From Chloroflexota bacterium (lineage in GTDB: Bacteria > Chloroflexota > UBA11872), in the NCBI GenBank assembly GCA_022825895.1, contig JAJDVX010000039.1, forward strand, positions 1 through 53,909: a DNA stretch of 53,909 nt. The letters run 5' to 3'. Numbering within the stretch: position 1 is the first letter of the stretch; each line of letters opens with the position of its first letter. The position numbers and the translations under genes are program-made. The notes under the pieces were generated by a model. That model was not told where the DNA came from and did no database searches. It was given only the letters and a program-made list of their open reading frames with translations. This document shows, in pieces, positions 23,328 to 32,105 of the stretch.

Positions 23328-24644
23328 ATGGATTCCGAGTCGGCCTTGCTGTCAGGATTTGAACCGTACGTGGCCTCCGTCGAGGACTTGGCCACTGCTG
23401 CTTTGCGTTCTTCGTCCATTTCGAGGTCGGAGCAAATCGACTTCGATCTCCTCGATGGTCAGGCGGCTGTCAGATTGCGCGACACTACCGCTCTGGATAC
23501 CCGACGATCGAGGGGAGCCTTCTTTAGTAGCACAAGGCTCCGATCTTTCGCGCTTGCTGAGGAACCATCGAGTGGCGGGTCGTGCATTGCAACTCTCGAT
23601 CCGGCAGTTGGAGCTGGTGACCTCCTGATCGAAGTGGCGCGGCGGATGCCCGTCAGCCATGACCTGGTGCAAACGCTTCAGCAGTGGGGCTTGCTTCTCC
23701 ACGGTCGAGACTTGGAGCCAGAGTTCGTCAGACTTACCAAGGCGCGGTTGGTGATGTTGGCGGTTTCGCGTGGGGCAACAGAGAACGGCGACGTATCCAC
23801 TGACCTCGGTCAGTTCTTTCCCCAGATTCGAGTTGGTGATGGCCTCGAACTGCTTGACAGCGGCTGGGTTGGCGGACACGTAGTTATGAATCCACCGTTC
23901 ACGTACCACCTCGCTGACGAAGGAACCTCCTGGACCAGTGGTCGAACGAATCTAGCTGCGACCTTCTTGGCTGCGTTTTGCCAGAATGCTCGTCCGGGAA
24001 CGAAGCTGACGGCTATCCTTCCCGACGTCATACGTACAGGATCCAGGTACGCGCGACTTCGATCGCTGGCCTGTGAACAAATCCACATCAGCTCAGTCGA
24101 GCCATTCGGCCGGTTCGATGATTGGGCTGACGTCGACGTCTTCGTGCTGCGGGGGATGGCTCGGGCACCGCAGCCCAACACTTCAGAGGTGAAGTGGTGG
24201 CCTGGCCGACCTGGGCGAACACTGGGCGACAGATTTGACGTGCATGTTGGTCCTGTTGTTCCACACAGAGACATCGAATACGGACCTAAGCACCCGTACT
24301 TGGACGCCCGATCCGTTCCCCTCGGGGGAGAATTTGACTCCTCAGATGCCGACCTCGGAGGGTTCCAGAGACGGTTGTTTAGGCCACCGTTCGTGCTCGT
24401 GCGCCGGACATCGCGCCCAGGTGACAAGTCGCGGGGTGTCGGGACCGTGGTTGTTGGATCGCAAGACGTACTCGTCGAGAATCACCTGATTGTCCTCAAA
24501 CCCAAAGATGGTCTAATCCACACTTGCCGACGCGCCGCCGAACTGCTCGGATCTAGATATGCAAAAGCTTGGCTTGATGAGCGGATTCGATGCAGACATC
24601 TGACTGTACGTGCACTCCGGGAATTGCGTTGGTTCGATTCATGA
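23328..24644 (+). CDS. DNA N6-adenine methyltransferase of a four-gene putative defence operon
   Basis: 438 residues. The pattern RRSRGAFFSSTRL (59-71) resembles the entry motif of type I/II-like gamma-class methyltransferases. Motif I is DPAVGAGD (91-98, SAM binding) and motif IV is NPPF (188-191, catalytic), with TKLTAILPDVI behind. The C-terminal 200 residues may hold target recognition (KSRGVGTVVVGSQDVLVENHLIVLKP resembles TaqI-like specificity regions). Predicted to methylate adenine in a specific DNA site. There is no helicase or classical nuclease domain. The stop overlaps the next start (ATGA), so it is coupled to the GHKL/kinase gene. Codon use is more AT-rich than the flanking genes. 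Confidence 0.88.
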   Translation: MDSESALLSGFEPYVASVEDLATAALRSSSISRSEQIDFDLLDGQAAVRLRDTTALDTRRSRGAFFSSTRLRSFALAEEPSSGGSCIATLDPAVGAGDLLIEVARRMPVSHDLVQTLQQWGLLLHGRDLEPEFVRLTKARLVMLAVSRGATENGDVSTDLGQFFPQIRVGDGLELLDSGWVGGHVVMNPPFTYHLADEGTSWTSGRTNLAATFLAAFCQNARPGTKLTAILPDVIRTGSRYARLRSLACEQIHISSVEPFGRFDDWADVDVFVLRGMARAPQPNTSEVKWWPGRPGRTLGDRFDVHVGPVVPHRDIEYGPKHPYLDARSVPLGGEFDSSDADLGGFQRRLFRPPFVLVRRTSRPGDKSRGVGTVVVGSQDVLVENHLIVLKPKDGLIHTCRRAAELLGSRYAKAWLDERIRCRHLTVRALRELRWFDS

Positions 24645-26692
24645 GTACCGCAACATTCCGATTCTCAACAGACATCCTGAGAAGACTCGGTGAGGAGCTC
24701 ATCACGAGTTTCGATCAGGGCATCGTCGAGTTGGTTAAGAATTCATACGATGCTGATGCAATCCAGTGTGTTGTAGAGCTAGTTGATACAGAGAGGCTAG
24801 GTGGGACTGTCATCATTTCTGACGACGGTGATGGCATGACGATTGATGATATTCGTGATGGCTGGTTACTCTTGGGTCGGTCACGCAAGAACCCGCGGAA
24901 GCGGACCAGGCTGAATCGACTTCCGGCGGGTAGCAAGGGACTGGGGCGCCTTGGAGCAATCAGGCTTGGGAATGAGGTCGTGCTTTCAACTCGACCTCGG
25001 AGTCATCCAGGAGTAGAACACACAATTCACATCAGATGGAGTGACTTTGATCGACGCCAAGTCGTTGAAGATGTGGAACTGCCAATCCAAACAACTCGCT
25101 CTGACCACCGATCAGGAACTAGGATAGAGATCCGCTTTTTGCGCCGCACGGTGAGTATACGCGAGGTGCAACGCCTTGCACGCGAATTGCTACTGCTTGC
25201 TGATCCGTTTGGCGATCCATCAGGCTTCCGACCGAGGTTAGTTGCGCGAGAATTTGAGGCTCTTCAAAACCTAGTCAGCAGAGGGTACTTCGATGATTGC
25301 GAGTGGCGCCTACTTGCCGACCTTGATCAAGAGGGACGTGCGTCGGCCAGGGTCTTCGATCGATCGGGTCGCGTTCGCTGGATAGCCGACAGTCACGGCT
25401 TGGACAGAGTGTACAGTGCACCTCAGGCTACCTTCGAGCTCTGGGCATTCTTACTGCAGGGAGATTCCTTTGCCGGGCGTACGGCTACAGTCGGCGAAGT
25501 GCGTCAATGGCTTCGACACGTGGGCGGCATCCACCTTTATCACCGTGGCCTTCGTGTACGACCGTATGGGGATGTGGGACACGACTGGTTGGATATGAAT
25601 CTAGCTCGGGCACGAGATCCCGAGCTGCGTCCCTCAACCAATACATCAATTGGTCGAGTAACAGTACTGGACGAAGCAGAGGAGCTATTGCAGAAGACTG
25701 ACCGTACAGGCTTTGTAGAGAATGAAGCGTTTCGAGAGCTTAGGAGATTCGCTGTCAATTCGCTTGAGTGGATGCATGTACAGCGACTTGCCGAGAGAGA
25801 GAAACGCAAGGACAAGAATAAGGAGGCAACAAAGAACCGCAGTGCGAAGGCCGCTGCTGATTTGAGGCGTGCAATTGGCAAACTGCCGTCGACACATGCA
25901 GCGACGATCAACAAGGCAATACGTGAAGTCTCACTTGCAAATAGGGCGACGCGACTACAGATGGAAGACGAGATTAGTCTTTATCGTACCTTAGCTAGTG
26001 TCGGCACTTCAGTGTCTGTATTCGCTCATGAGATAGACGGACCAGCAACGAACGTAGTCCTCTCGGCTAACGCCATTGAAAGGCGCGGAAGAACATTCCT
26101 GAGCGGACGTTATGAGAAAGCAATTGGACGGCAAGTTCAGGCAGCCGTAAGAGCAGCCACGTTGCTCTCTAAGTTCTCCAAATTGCCGTTGGGAATGCTC
26201 AAGCGCAGTAAGCGACGACGTGCGATACTAAACGTCAATCACACTGTGCGAGATACACTCGAGCTATTCGAGCCATACTTGACCGATGCTCATGTGGCAT
26301 TAACTTGCGATTTGTGTGACGAGGATGTACATATTCTCGCTTCGATCTCAGCCGTGGAATCCATTCTGTCGAATCTCATTATCAACTCAGTTAAAGCAAT
26401 TAAGCGACAGGATGGAAGGCCTGGGCAGCGCAAACTTACAGTTCGAACGCAAGTCGTGGGCGATACAGTTCTAGTTATTGTTCTCGATAATGGCCCGGGT
26501 ATTCCCAATCGAATGGCCTCTCAAATTTGGCTACCGGGCATTACAAGTGACGAGAATGGGACGGGACTAGGTCTCACCATTGTTCGAGACACTGTCATTC
26601 AACTGGGCGGTCGAGTGGAGTCTAATCCCAGTGGCGAACTTGGCGGTGCGGAATTCACTATTGAATTGCCTCGAGCTGCGGGTACCCCGTGA
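24641..26692 (+). CDS. MORC-like GHKL-S5 ATPase fused to a histidine kinase
   Basis: 683 residues from ATG 24641. N-terminal GHKL ATPase: N box IVELVKNSYDADA (E30, N34), DDGDGM 61-66, GSKGLGRLG 97-105. An S5-like domain follows with GGIHLYHRGLRVRPYGD (295-311), as in prokaryotic MORC-type proteins. Then come a charged linker and coiled coil (about 380-445), a kinase H box FAHEIDGP with candidate phosphoacceptor His463, and a second GHKL domain: N box LIINSVKA (579-586), DNGPGIP 616-622, GTGLGL 640-645. Both ATP sites look intact. There is no membrane segment, so it is cytosolic. Likely role: an ATP-driven DNA or complex sensor that phosphorylates the receiver protein encoded next (4-nt overlap). 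This arrangement fits restriction-like conflict systems. Confidence 0.9.
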   Translation: MSTATFRFSTDILRRLGEELITSFDQGIVELVKNSYDADAIQCVVELVDTERLGGTVIISDDGDGMTIDDIRDGWLLLGRSRKNPRKRTRLNRLPAGSKGLGRLGAIRLGNEVVLSTRPRSHPGVEHTIHIRWSDFDRRQVVEDVELPIQTTRSDHRSGTRIEIRFLRRTVSIREVQRLARELLLLADPFGDPSGFRPRLVAREFEALQNLVSRGYFDDCEWRLLADLDQEGRASARVFDRSGRVRWIADSHGLDRVYSAPQATFELWAFLLQGDSFAGRTATVGEVRQWLRHVGGIHLYHRGLRVRPYGDVGHDWLDMNLARARDPELRPSTNTSIGRVTVLDEAEELLQKTDRTGFVENEAFRELRRFAVNSLEWMHVQRLAEREKRKDKNKEATKNRSAKAAADLRRAIGKLPSTHAATINKAIREVSLANRATRLQMEDEISLYRTLASVGTSVSVFAHEIDGPATNVVLSANAIERRGRTFLSGRYEKAIGRQVQAAVRAATLLSKFSKLPLGMLKRSKRRRAILNVNHTVRDTLELFEPYLTDAHVALTCDLCDEDVHILASISAVESILSNLIINSVKAIKRQDGRPGQRKLTVRTQVVGDTVLVIVLDNGPGIPNRMASQIWLPGITSDENGTGLGLTIVRDTVIQLGGRVESNPSGELGGAEFTIELPRAAGTP

Positions 26693-27402
26693 TCCACGAG
26701 AGTGCTCTTGTCGCCGTTGTTGACGATGTGCGGGACAGCGCGGAGATGACGGCCGATATTGCAGAGGAGGCAGGGTTTGAACCGGCTGTAATTACAGAGG
26801 CGGACGAAACTTTCCAATATAGCGAAGAGCTGGTGAACCGTATCCGATCAATGCAATGCGCGGCAGTGATCTGTGATCATCGCCTGTCCCAAAAGCCATT
26901 TGCATCGTTCACTGGTGCCGAACTGGTGTCTCGGTTGTATCGTGCCACCGTTCCCGGGCTATTAGTGTCGACCTTCACTTCGATTGATGGTGATAGCTCG
27001 ATTCGACGCTTCAGAGCAGACATTCCATCGCTCATTCCTCGCGAGCAGCTTGATCCGGAACACATATGGGATGGTCTAACGAAGTGCTCTAATGAACTGG
27101 CTGGCACCATGACACCGGAACGTCATGCGCGTCGAACGCTCGTGCGAGTTGTTGACGTTACGTCCTATGGGGGCGACTTGTTTGTAGATGCAATAATCCA
27201 TACATGGAGCCCCGTTCAAGCAGTTCGCTTTCCAATCGATATAGTTGACAACGCGTCGGTCCGCCAGGCTTTGGAGGATGGGATGATAGAGAACAACAGA
27301 TTGTTTGCGGCTGTGAATGTTGGTTGCAAGGCGGATATCGATCTGTTCTTTAGAGAGTTCGAGTTTGCTCCGGAGGCTGATATTGAATCGCTCAGGCAGT
27401 AG
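26689..27402 (+). CDS. receiver-domain (response-regulator-like) protein with novel C-terminus
   Basis: 237 residues from GTG 26689, overlapping the kinase stop as GTGA. Receiver features: acidic pair D12/D13 (AVVDDVRD), phosphoacceptor candidate D63 in AAVICDHRLS, and Ser/Thr near 94-95 (LLVSTFTSID). The conserved lysine of typical receivers is not evident (SLIPREQL has Arg118). Residues 140-237 are a separate domain (RRTLVRVVDVTSYGGDLFVDAIIHTWSPVQAVRFPIDIV) that I do not recognise; it is not a DNA-binding output domain. Probable phospho-controlled adaptor between the kinase and the MBL enzyme. Confidence 0.8.
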   Translation: MIHESALVAVVDDVRDSAEMTADIAEEAGFEPAVITEADETFQYSEELVNRIRSMQCAAVICDHRLSQKPFASFTGAELVSRLYRATVPGLLVSTFTSIDGDSSIRRFRADIPSLIPREQLDPEHIWDGLTKCSNELAGTMTPERHARRTLVRVVDVTSYGGDLFVDAIIHTWSPVQAVRFPIDIVDNASVRQALEDGMIENNRLFAAVNVGCKADIDLFFREFEFAPEADIESLRQ

Positions 27403-28375
27403 TGTCTGGATCATTGACGTTGGTCATGGAAATGCTACGGTTGTCCAAGACGGTTGCCGAACAGCTGTAATCGACGGTGGTCGTGATGACACTCTGCTCC
27501 GCTTCCTAGACGAACACAGCATAACTCGGATCGATACGGTTATTGTGTCTCATGTTGATGCTGACCATTTCGGCGGTGTATCGCTTGTACTTTCGGACAC
27601 CGTATTTGAAGTTGGTAAGGTATTCGTGAATCCAGATGCACGTAACTCAGACCTGTGGCTTGATTTTTTGGCCGTGATGTGCGATGCAAGTCAACGCGGT
27701 ACAAAGTTCTTTCTGGAATTGACACGCATCAATCCTGGGAAGATCTTCGTCGGGTCGACACTCTTGGAGGTACTTGGTCCATCACAGGGACTTGCTTATA
27801 GAACTCCGCAAGCGCGCGGCGGCGATGGCCGTCAGGTTTCTCCAAATGCCATGTCTGGCGTGGTACGTGTTTCGGACGGGGATTCGATGAGAGTCCTTCT
27901 AGCGGGAGACATTGATCAAGTTGGCTTAGACTCGCTATTGGCTGACTCCAGCGATTTGGCCGCAGAGGTACTCGTGTTTCCTCACCACGGAGGGCGTCCG
28001 GGAAGTGCTCCAGCATGCGAGTTTGCAAGAACATTGACTAGTGAAGTCAAACCAAGGTTGGTTGTTTTCTCCGTATCGCGTGGGCGCTCACAGTTCCCAA
28101 GACCGGAGATTGTGGCGTCGGTGCTCAATAGCTCGGAAGACGTTCATGTCGCGTGTACCCAGCTTTCGCGACTATGCGCGGCTGATGTGCCGGACGATAA
28201 AAGTAATCTTCACACCGGAATAGCAAAGGGTACGAGTGAAAACTCGTGTTGCGCGGGGACCGTTTCTATTTTCCTAAATGAGGCCAGTGCTTTTTCGCCT
28301 TCACTCAGCGCGCATGACGAGTTCATTGACAGACATGCACCGTCAGCTCTTTGTAGGCATAGTCGGGGGACTTAA
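27383..28375 (+). CDS. ComEC/Rec2-like metallo-beta-lactamase-fold hydrolase
   Basis: 330 residues when started at TTG 27383, six bases after GGAGG inside the previous gene; overlap with that gene is 20 bases. MBL fold: VWIIDVGHGNATVV, then SHVDADHFGG with the HxDxDH form of motif 2 (His57, Asp59, Asp61, His62) typical of ComEC-type enzymes, LLAGDID (bridging Asp) and FPHHGG. ComEC C-terminal MBL domains are thought to degrade DNA strands, so this is the likely nuclease effector of the operon; a small-molecule hydrolase is the alternative. There is no ComEC membrane domain. The 3' end overlaps the convergent HigA gene by 33 bases. Confidence 0.85.
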   Translation: MNRSGSSVWIIDVGHGNATVVQDGCRTAVIDGGRDDTLLRFLDEHSITRIDTVIVSHVDADHFGGVSLVLSDTVFEVGKVFVNPDARNSDLWLDFLAVMCDASQRGTKFFLELTRINPGKIFVGSTLLEVLGPSQGLAYRTPQARGGDGRQVSPNAMSGVVRVSDGDSMRVLLAGDIDQVGLDSLLADSSDLAAEVLVFPHHGGRPGSAPACEFARTLTSEVKPRLVVFSVSRGRSQFPRPEIVASVLNSSEDVHVACTQLSRLCAADVPDDKSNLHTGIAKGTSENSCCAGTVSIFLNEASAFSPSLSAHDEFIDRHAPSALCRHSRGT

Positions 28376-28702
28376 ATTAGTAGGGGCGACAGTTGTTGAG
28401 AGGATTGTTTCTTGAGCTTCTTGCTCAATCTTTGTGATATTCAGTTGACTCATGCGACCCATCATCACCCAAAGGCCACAAGCCGTCTGCATCCCCAACC
28501 ACGTCTCCTGAGACGACCCAAACGCCTTCGACAACCGAATCGCCATCTCCACCGACTCCGCCGACTCCTCATTCACCAGTTCCGACAGCGCCTGCCGGCT
28601 CACCCCCAACCCTTCCGCGGCCTTGGTCACGGAAAGCCCAAGCGCCTCCAGGCACCCACGCCTCACCATCCCACCCCGATGCCGCGCCCCAACCATCCCC
28701 AT
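28343..28702 (-). CDS. HigA-family XRE antitoxin, orphan, extended C-terminus
   Basis: 119 residues. The core CLEALGLSVTKAAEGLGVSRQALSELVNEESAESVEMAIRLSKAFGSSQETWLGMQTACGLW is the HigA/VapI helix-turn-helix. The tail after about residue 95 (EQEAQETILSTTVAPTNLSPPTMPTKS) is not typical and overlaps the 3' end of the MBL gene. HigB normally lies directly upstream, but that space holds no toxin gene. It may be an orphan antitoxin that represses itself, or a regulator recruited by the defence operon or the Fic gene. Confidence 0.75.
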   Translation of the reverse strand: MGMVGARHRGGMVRRGCLEALGLSVTKAAEGLGVSRQALSELVNEESAESVEMAIRLSKAFGSSQETWLGMQTACGLWVMMGRMSQLNITKIEQEAQETILSTTVAPTNLSPPTMPTKS

Positions 28703-28873
28703 CCCTCAACCTTTCTCAACCCCACCGACCAACCGTCCCACCCCCACCGCCCGCATACCCAACCTGGAACCGCTGAGGGAGACGAGACGCGATCCGGCGG
28801 CTACCCGACGACCACCCGCCCTCGCGAACCGTCCCGACGCCCCGCCCATAGCCCACTCGCCCCTCCGAACCCC

Positions 28874-29146
28874 CCATATGTTCACTTCCCGACCATATGG
28901 CCGCCTCAAAGCCACCATATGTACTCCTAGTGACAATATGGCTGCCCCAGCCGTGCCATATGTTCGGCTACCGACAATATGGAAGCTCTCGGTCCGCCAT
29001 ATGTCCAGCTACTGACAATATGGCTGTTTCTAGTCCTCCATATGTTCGGCTACCGACAATAAGACCGAACATGCTCGTCCATATGTCCATCTGCCGATAA
29101 TATGGAGCGCTCATTCTCCCCATATCGTCGGTAGCCGAACATATGG
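28874..29146 (+). promoter_or_regulatory. seven-unit, 41-bp-period palindromic operator-like array before the Fic gene
   Basis: Seven 27-bp palindromes begin at 28874, 28915, 28956, 28997, 29038, 29079 and 29120, exactly 41 bp apart. Consensus is CCATATG-N13-(A/C)ATATGG with an inner TCGG-CTA-CCGA in the best copies (units 3 and 5). Unit 5 has a damaged right arm (AATAAGA) and unit 7 is inverted. The 14-bp spacers between units are unrelated to each other. Forty-one base pairs is close to four helical turns, so all sites face the same side. The Fic ATG (29143-29145) is inside the last unit. The winged-helix C-terminus of the Fic protein is an obvious candidate binder. Confidence 0.9.
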
Positions 29147-30348
29147 AAGGTTCCTCAGCGCCTAGCGACTTGTCCGCGTCTGAACGAATCCAAGCAGACG
29201 ACGCCCAACGGGCCGGTCAATACGTGGTTCAGCCGCAGGGCTATCGCGCCTTCATTCCGGCCCCGTTGCCTCCACAGCCGCCGGTTCAACTGGAGGGCGA
29301 ACTCCAGGTTCTGCTCTCCCAGGCCGATCAGGCGCTGGGCCGGCTGGATGGTTCGATCCAGACCTTGCCCGACCCCGACCTCTTCGTACTCATGTACGTG
29401 CGTAAGGAAGCCGTCCTCTCAAGCGAGATTGAGGGCACACAAAGTTCCCTGCAGGATGTCCTGGCCGCCGAGGCTGACCTTCGCACGCCCGGTCGCGCAC
29501 GGGACACGGATGAGGTCATCAACTACGTAACCGCCATGAACTACGGACTGGAGCGCTTGCAGACGCTACCCATTTCCAGCCGCCTGATCCGCGAAATCCA
29601 CCAACGACTAATGCACGGTGTCCGCGGATACAAGCTGCATCCGGGCGAATTCCGTACCACTCAGAACTGGATCGGCCCCGCCGGCTGCACGCTCCACGAA
29701 GCCACCTTCGTCCCGCCGCCGCATCGTGAGGTGCCGAACGCGCTGGGAGATCTGGAGAACTTCATCCACGGTCCCAGCGACCTGCCTGACTTGGTTCAGA
29801 TCGGGCTGGTACACGCCCAATTCGAGACGATCCATCCATTCCCCTACGGCAACGGCCGCGTCGGTCGCCTGCTCATCACATTCCTGCTGTGTGAACGCGG
29901 CATCCTGTCGGCGCCGATCCTCTATCTCTCGCACTTCTTCATGCAATACCGGCCCGAATACTACGAACGCTTGCAGGCCGTGCATGACACCGGCGACTGG
30001 GAAGGATGGCTGGCCTACTTCCTCCGCGGCGTCGCCCAGGTCAGCGCCGAGGCCGTGACGACCGTCCGGCGTGTCCTCACCCTGCGCGAGCAGCACCGGG
30101 CCCTGGTGACCGAGCGCCTCGGTCGCGCCGTCGCCAACGGCCTTCGCGTCTTGGAACACCTCTACCGCCAGCCGTTTGTGTCGGTAAGCGGCATTCAGTC
30201 AATTACCGGCACCTACTTTCCCGCCGCAAACCGCCTGGTCGCCCGCCTGGTCGACCTCGGCATCCTCGAAGAAATCACCGGCGATCGCCGCAACCGCGTC
30301 TACCGCTACACCCCCTACCTCCAAATCCTCGAACCCAACACCTCCTAG
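29143..30348 (+). CDS. Fic-domain protein (class II, autoinhibited) with C-terminal winged helix
   Basis: 401 residues. The N-terminal Fic_N segment (GYRAFIPAPLPPQPPV) is followed by the inhibitory motif SSEIEGTQ (S93...E97G98), which blocks the ATP site in class II Fic enzymes. The Fic core has IHPFPYGNGRVGR (His231 catalytic, loop 231-242). The usual Asp/Glu before GNGR is Tyr235, which could weaken metal binding or change chemistry. The C-terminal 110 residues form a winged-helix domain (GLRVLEHLYRQPFVSVSGIQSITG...AANRLVARLVDLGILEE). Fic enzymes transfer AMP or related groups to target proteins. The ATG lies in the operator array without a Shine-Dalgarno; GTG 29224 is a possible alternative start. 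Confidence 0.9.
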   Translation: MEGSSAPSDLSASERIQADDAQRAGQYVVQPQGYRAFIPAPLPPQPPVQLEGELQVLLSQADQALGRLDGSIQTLPDPDLFVLMYVRKEAVLSSEIEGTQSSLQDVLAAEADLRTPGRARDTDEVINYVTAMNYGLERLQTLPISSRLIREIHQRLMHGVRGYKLHPGEFRTTQNWIGPAGCTLHEATFVPPPHREVPNALGDLENFIHGPSDLPDLVQIGLVHAQFETIHPFPYGNGRVGRLLITFLLCERGILSAPILYLSHFFMQYRPEYYERLQAVHDTGDWEGWLAYFLRGVAQVSAEAVTTVRRVLTLREQHRALVTERLGRAVANGLRVLEHLYRQPFVSVSGIQSITGTYFPAANRLVARLVDLGILEEITGDRRNRVYRYTPYLQILEPNTS

Positions 30349-31263
30349 CGGCCCCTTGCCGCCCCCAGCCGGCCGCTCATCCGTTCGTGGTGAGCCGGGC
30401 CGGAGTCTTTCGAAGGCCCGTGTCGAACCACCCTCCAGCTCCCAACCCTCCCAGCCGATTCCCCTCTTCGCCCGTCTCACTACTCTTCCCTCTCACCTCT
30501 CCCCTTCTCCACCCCGCCATCCCGGCGTCCGCGGCCGGGACCCAGCAGCAACCACGCACCCGACCGCACCCAAGCTCCACCGGGCACCCCGCCCTGACAA
30601 GATGCTCCCAACCTCCGCTCCAACCGCTCGTGGTGAGCCGGGCCGGAGTCTGTCGGCGGCCCGTGTCGAACCACATACCCTCCACCCGACGACAACGCGC
30701 CCTCTGCCATCCCCACAAGAAACACATCCGCGTCATTGCCCTCGGTTGCCTGTGCCTGCATTGCCATCATTGCCGGCATCGCCAGCAACGCACGCGCCGC
30801 CGCCTCCGCCCGCATTGCCTACAGAGCATCGACGCCCCGCCCGTCCACCAACGCGGTAGCGAATCCGCTCCCCGCGGCTCGGTCCTTACCCTCACCGCTG
30901 AGGGAGAGCGCAGAGCCTGCCCCGGACCTGATCCGGGGATGAGGGTGGCTGCTTCCCCCACCTCTCACGCGAAGTCAGCAGCAACCCGTGACGTTGAACC
31001 CTCCCCCTCTTCACCATTTGCCCGACGCGAGGCAGAAATTGCCCCGGACGCAATCCGAGGTTGCGACGTCCGCTCCCCAAACCGGTGCGAGTTCGTCCGC
31101 GCCACCCCTGCCCCGAGGCCGCCGTTCTTTCCCCTCGCCTGGGGGAGAGGCAGATTCGGGCGTCTTCGGCCGAAATCGGTGAGGGGTCCGCCGGTCGTGC
31201 GCCTACCCCCAGCACCCCCGCAGCCGCCCTCCCAACGCCGGCCCCGCAGCTCTTCACCCTCTC
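30349..31263. repeat. repeat-rich intergenic region
   Basis: No gene is supported across about 900 bases. It holds family C repeats at 30383-30431 and 30626-30674 (GGTGAGCCGGGCCGGAGTCT, ending GTGTCGAACCAC), family D at 30518-30553, and family A at about 31136-31190 (GGGGAGAGGCAGATTCGGGC...GGTGAGGGG). The left boundary of the IS element cuts another family A copy. Confidence 0.75.
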
Positions 31264-32105
31264 CTAGGTGTACTGACCACAGAGGTGTGAGACACGGTTG
31301 ACCGGTGGCTGACCGTTGAGGGAGCCGTGGGGACGGCGCCGGTTATACCACCGCAGCCAGCCGCCGAGGGCCCGCGTGCGATGGGCGCTGGAGGGGTAGG
31401 CGAAGGCGTACGCCCACCGCTGCAGCAGGATCTGGATGAAGCGTTCCGCCTTGCCATTGGTGCGGGGCGTGAAGGGGCGGGTGCGCAGGTGGCGCAGGTC
31501 GTGGGCGGCGCAGCGCTGCTGCCAGGCGTGCGAGCGATAGGCGGAGCCGTTATCCGTCATCACGGCCTGCACCGCGATGCCCCGGGTGCGAAACCACGCC
31601 AGCGCGTGGTCCAGGAAGGCCAGGGCGTCGGCCTGACGGTCGGTCGGCCGCACCGCGGCGTAGGCGAGCCGGGAATGGTCGTCGATGGCGACGTGCACAT
31701 GCTGCCAGCCGGCGCGTGGGCTGCGTCGCACGCCATCCTGCAGGATGCGCTTGCCGACATGCCAGAAGCGGCCCAGCTTCTTGGTATCCAGGTGCAGCAG
31801 CTCGCCCGGCTGGGCGCGCTCATAGCGCACGACCGGGGGCCGCGGGGGGCGCGGGCGGCGGGAATGGCCCAGCCGCCGCAGCCCCTTGCCCACGGTCGAG
31901 GCGGGGCGGCCCAGCAGGGCGCCCAGCCAGCGGCCGTGTAGCGCTGCCACCAGCGATAGCCCGTGGCCCGGCTCGCGCCGACGGCCTGAGCGGCGGCGCC
32001 CGGACTTGCCCCCGCCACCATCGCGGCGACGGCCCGACACCGCGTCTCGAACGAATAGCGCATGCGCTGGGGCCGCCCGGTAGCATCAGCCATCGGGACC
32101 TCCAT
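31264..32105 (-). pseudogene. IS481-like DDE transposase, frameshifted
   Basis: The N-terminal HTH (MRYSFETRCRAVAAMVAGAS.., GASRATGYRWWQRY) is in one frame from about 32063. The catalytic part is in another: GELLHLDTKKLGRFW (first Asp), VMTDNGSAYRS (second Asp), FTPRTNGKAERFIQ (Glu), ending WLRWYNRRRPHGSLNGQPP. Between them the usual stretch between the HTH and RPASTVGKGLRRLG is missing, so a deletion with frameshift near 31920-31950 joins HTH to the linker out of frame. Inactive unless rescued by frameshifting. Confidence 0.8.

Noticed and set aside
28874..29146. CRISPR array (repeats with unique spacers)
   Set aside because: Spacers are only 14 bp, repeat units diverge and one is inverted, and no cas gene is present; the palindromic units and overlap with a start codon fit operators better.
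30006..31301. 431-residue frame across the Fic 3' end and repeats
   Set aside because: Pro/Arg/His-rich, built from repeats and out of frame with Fic.
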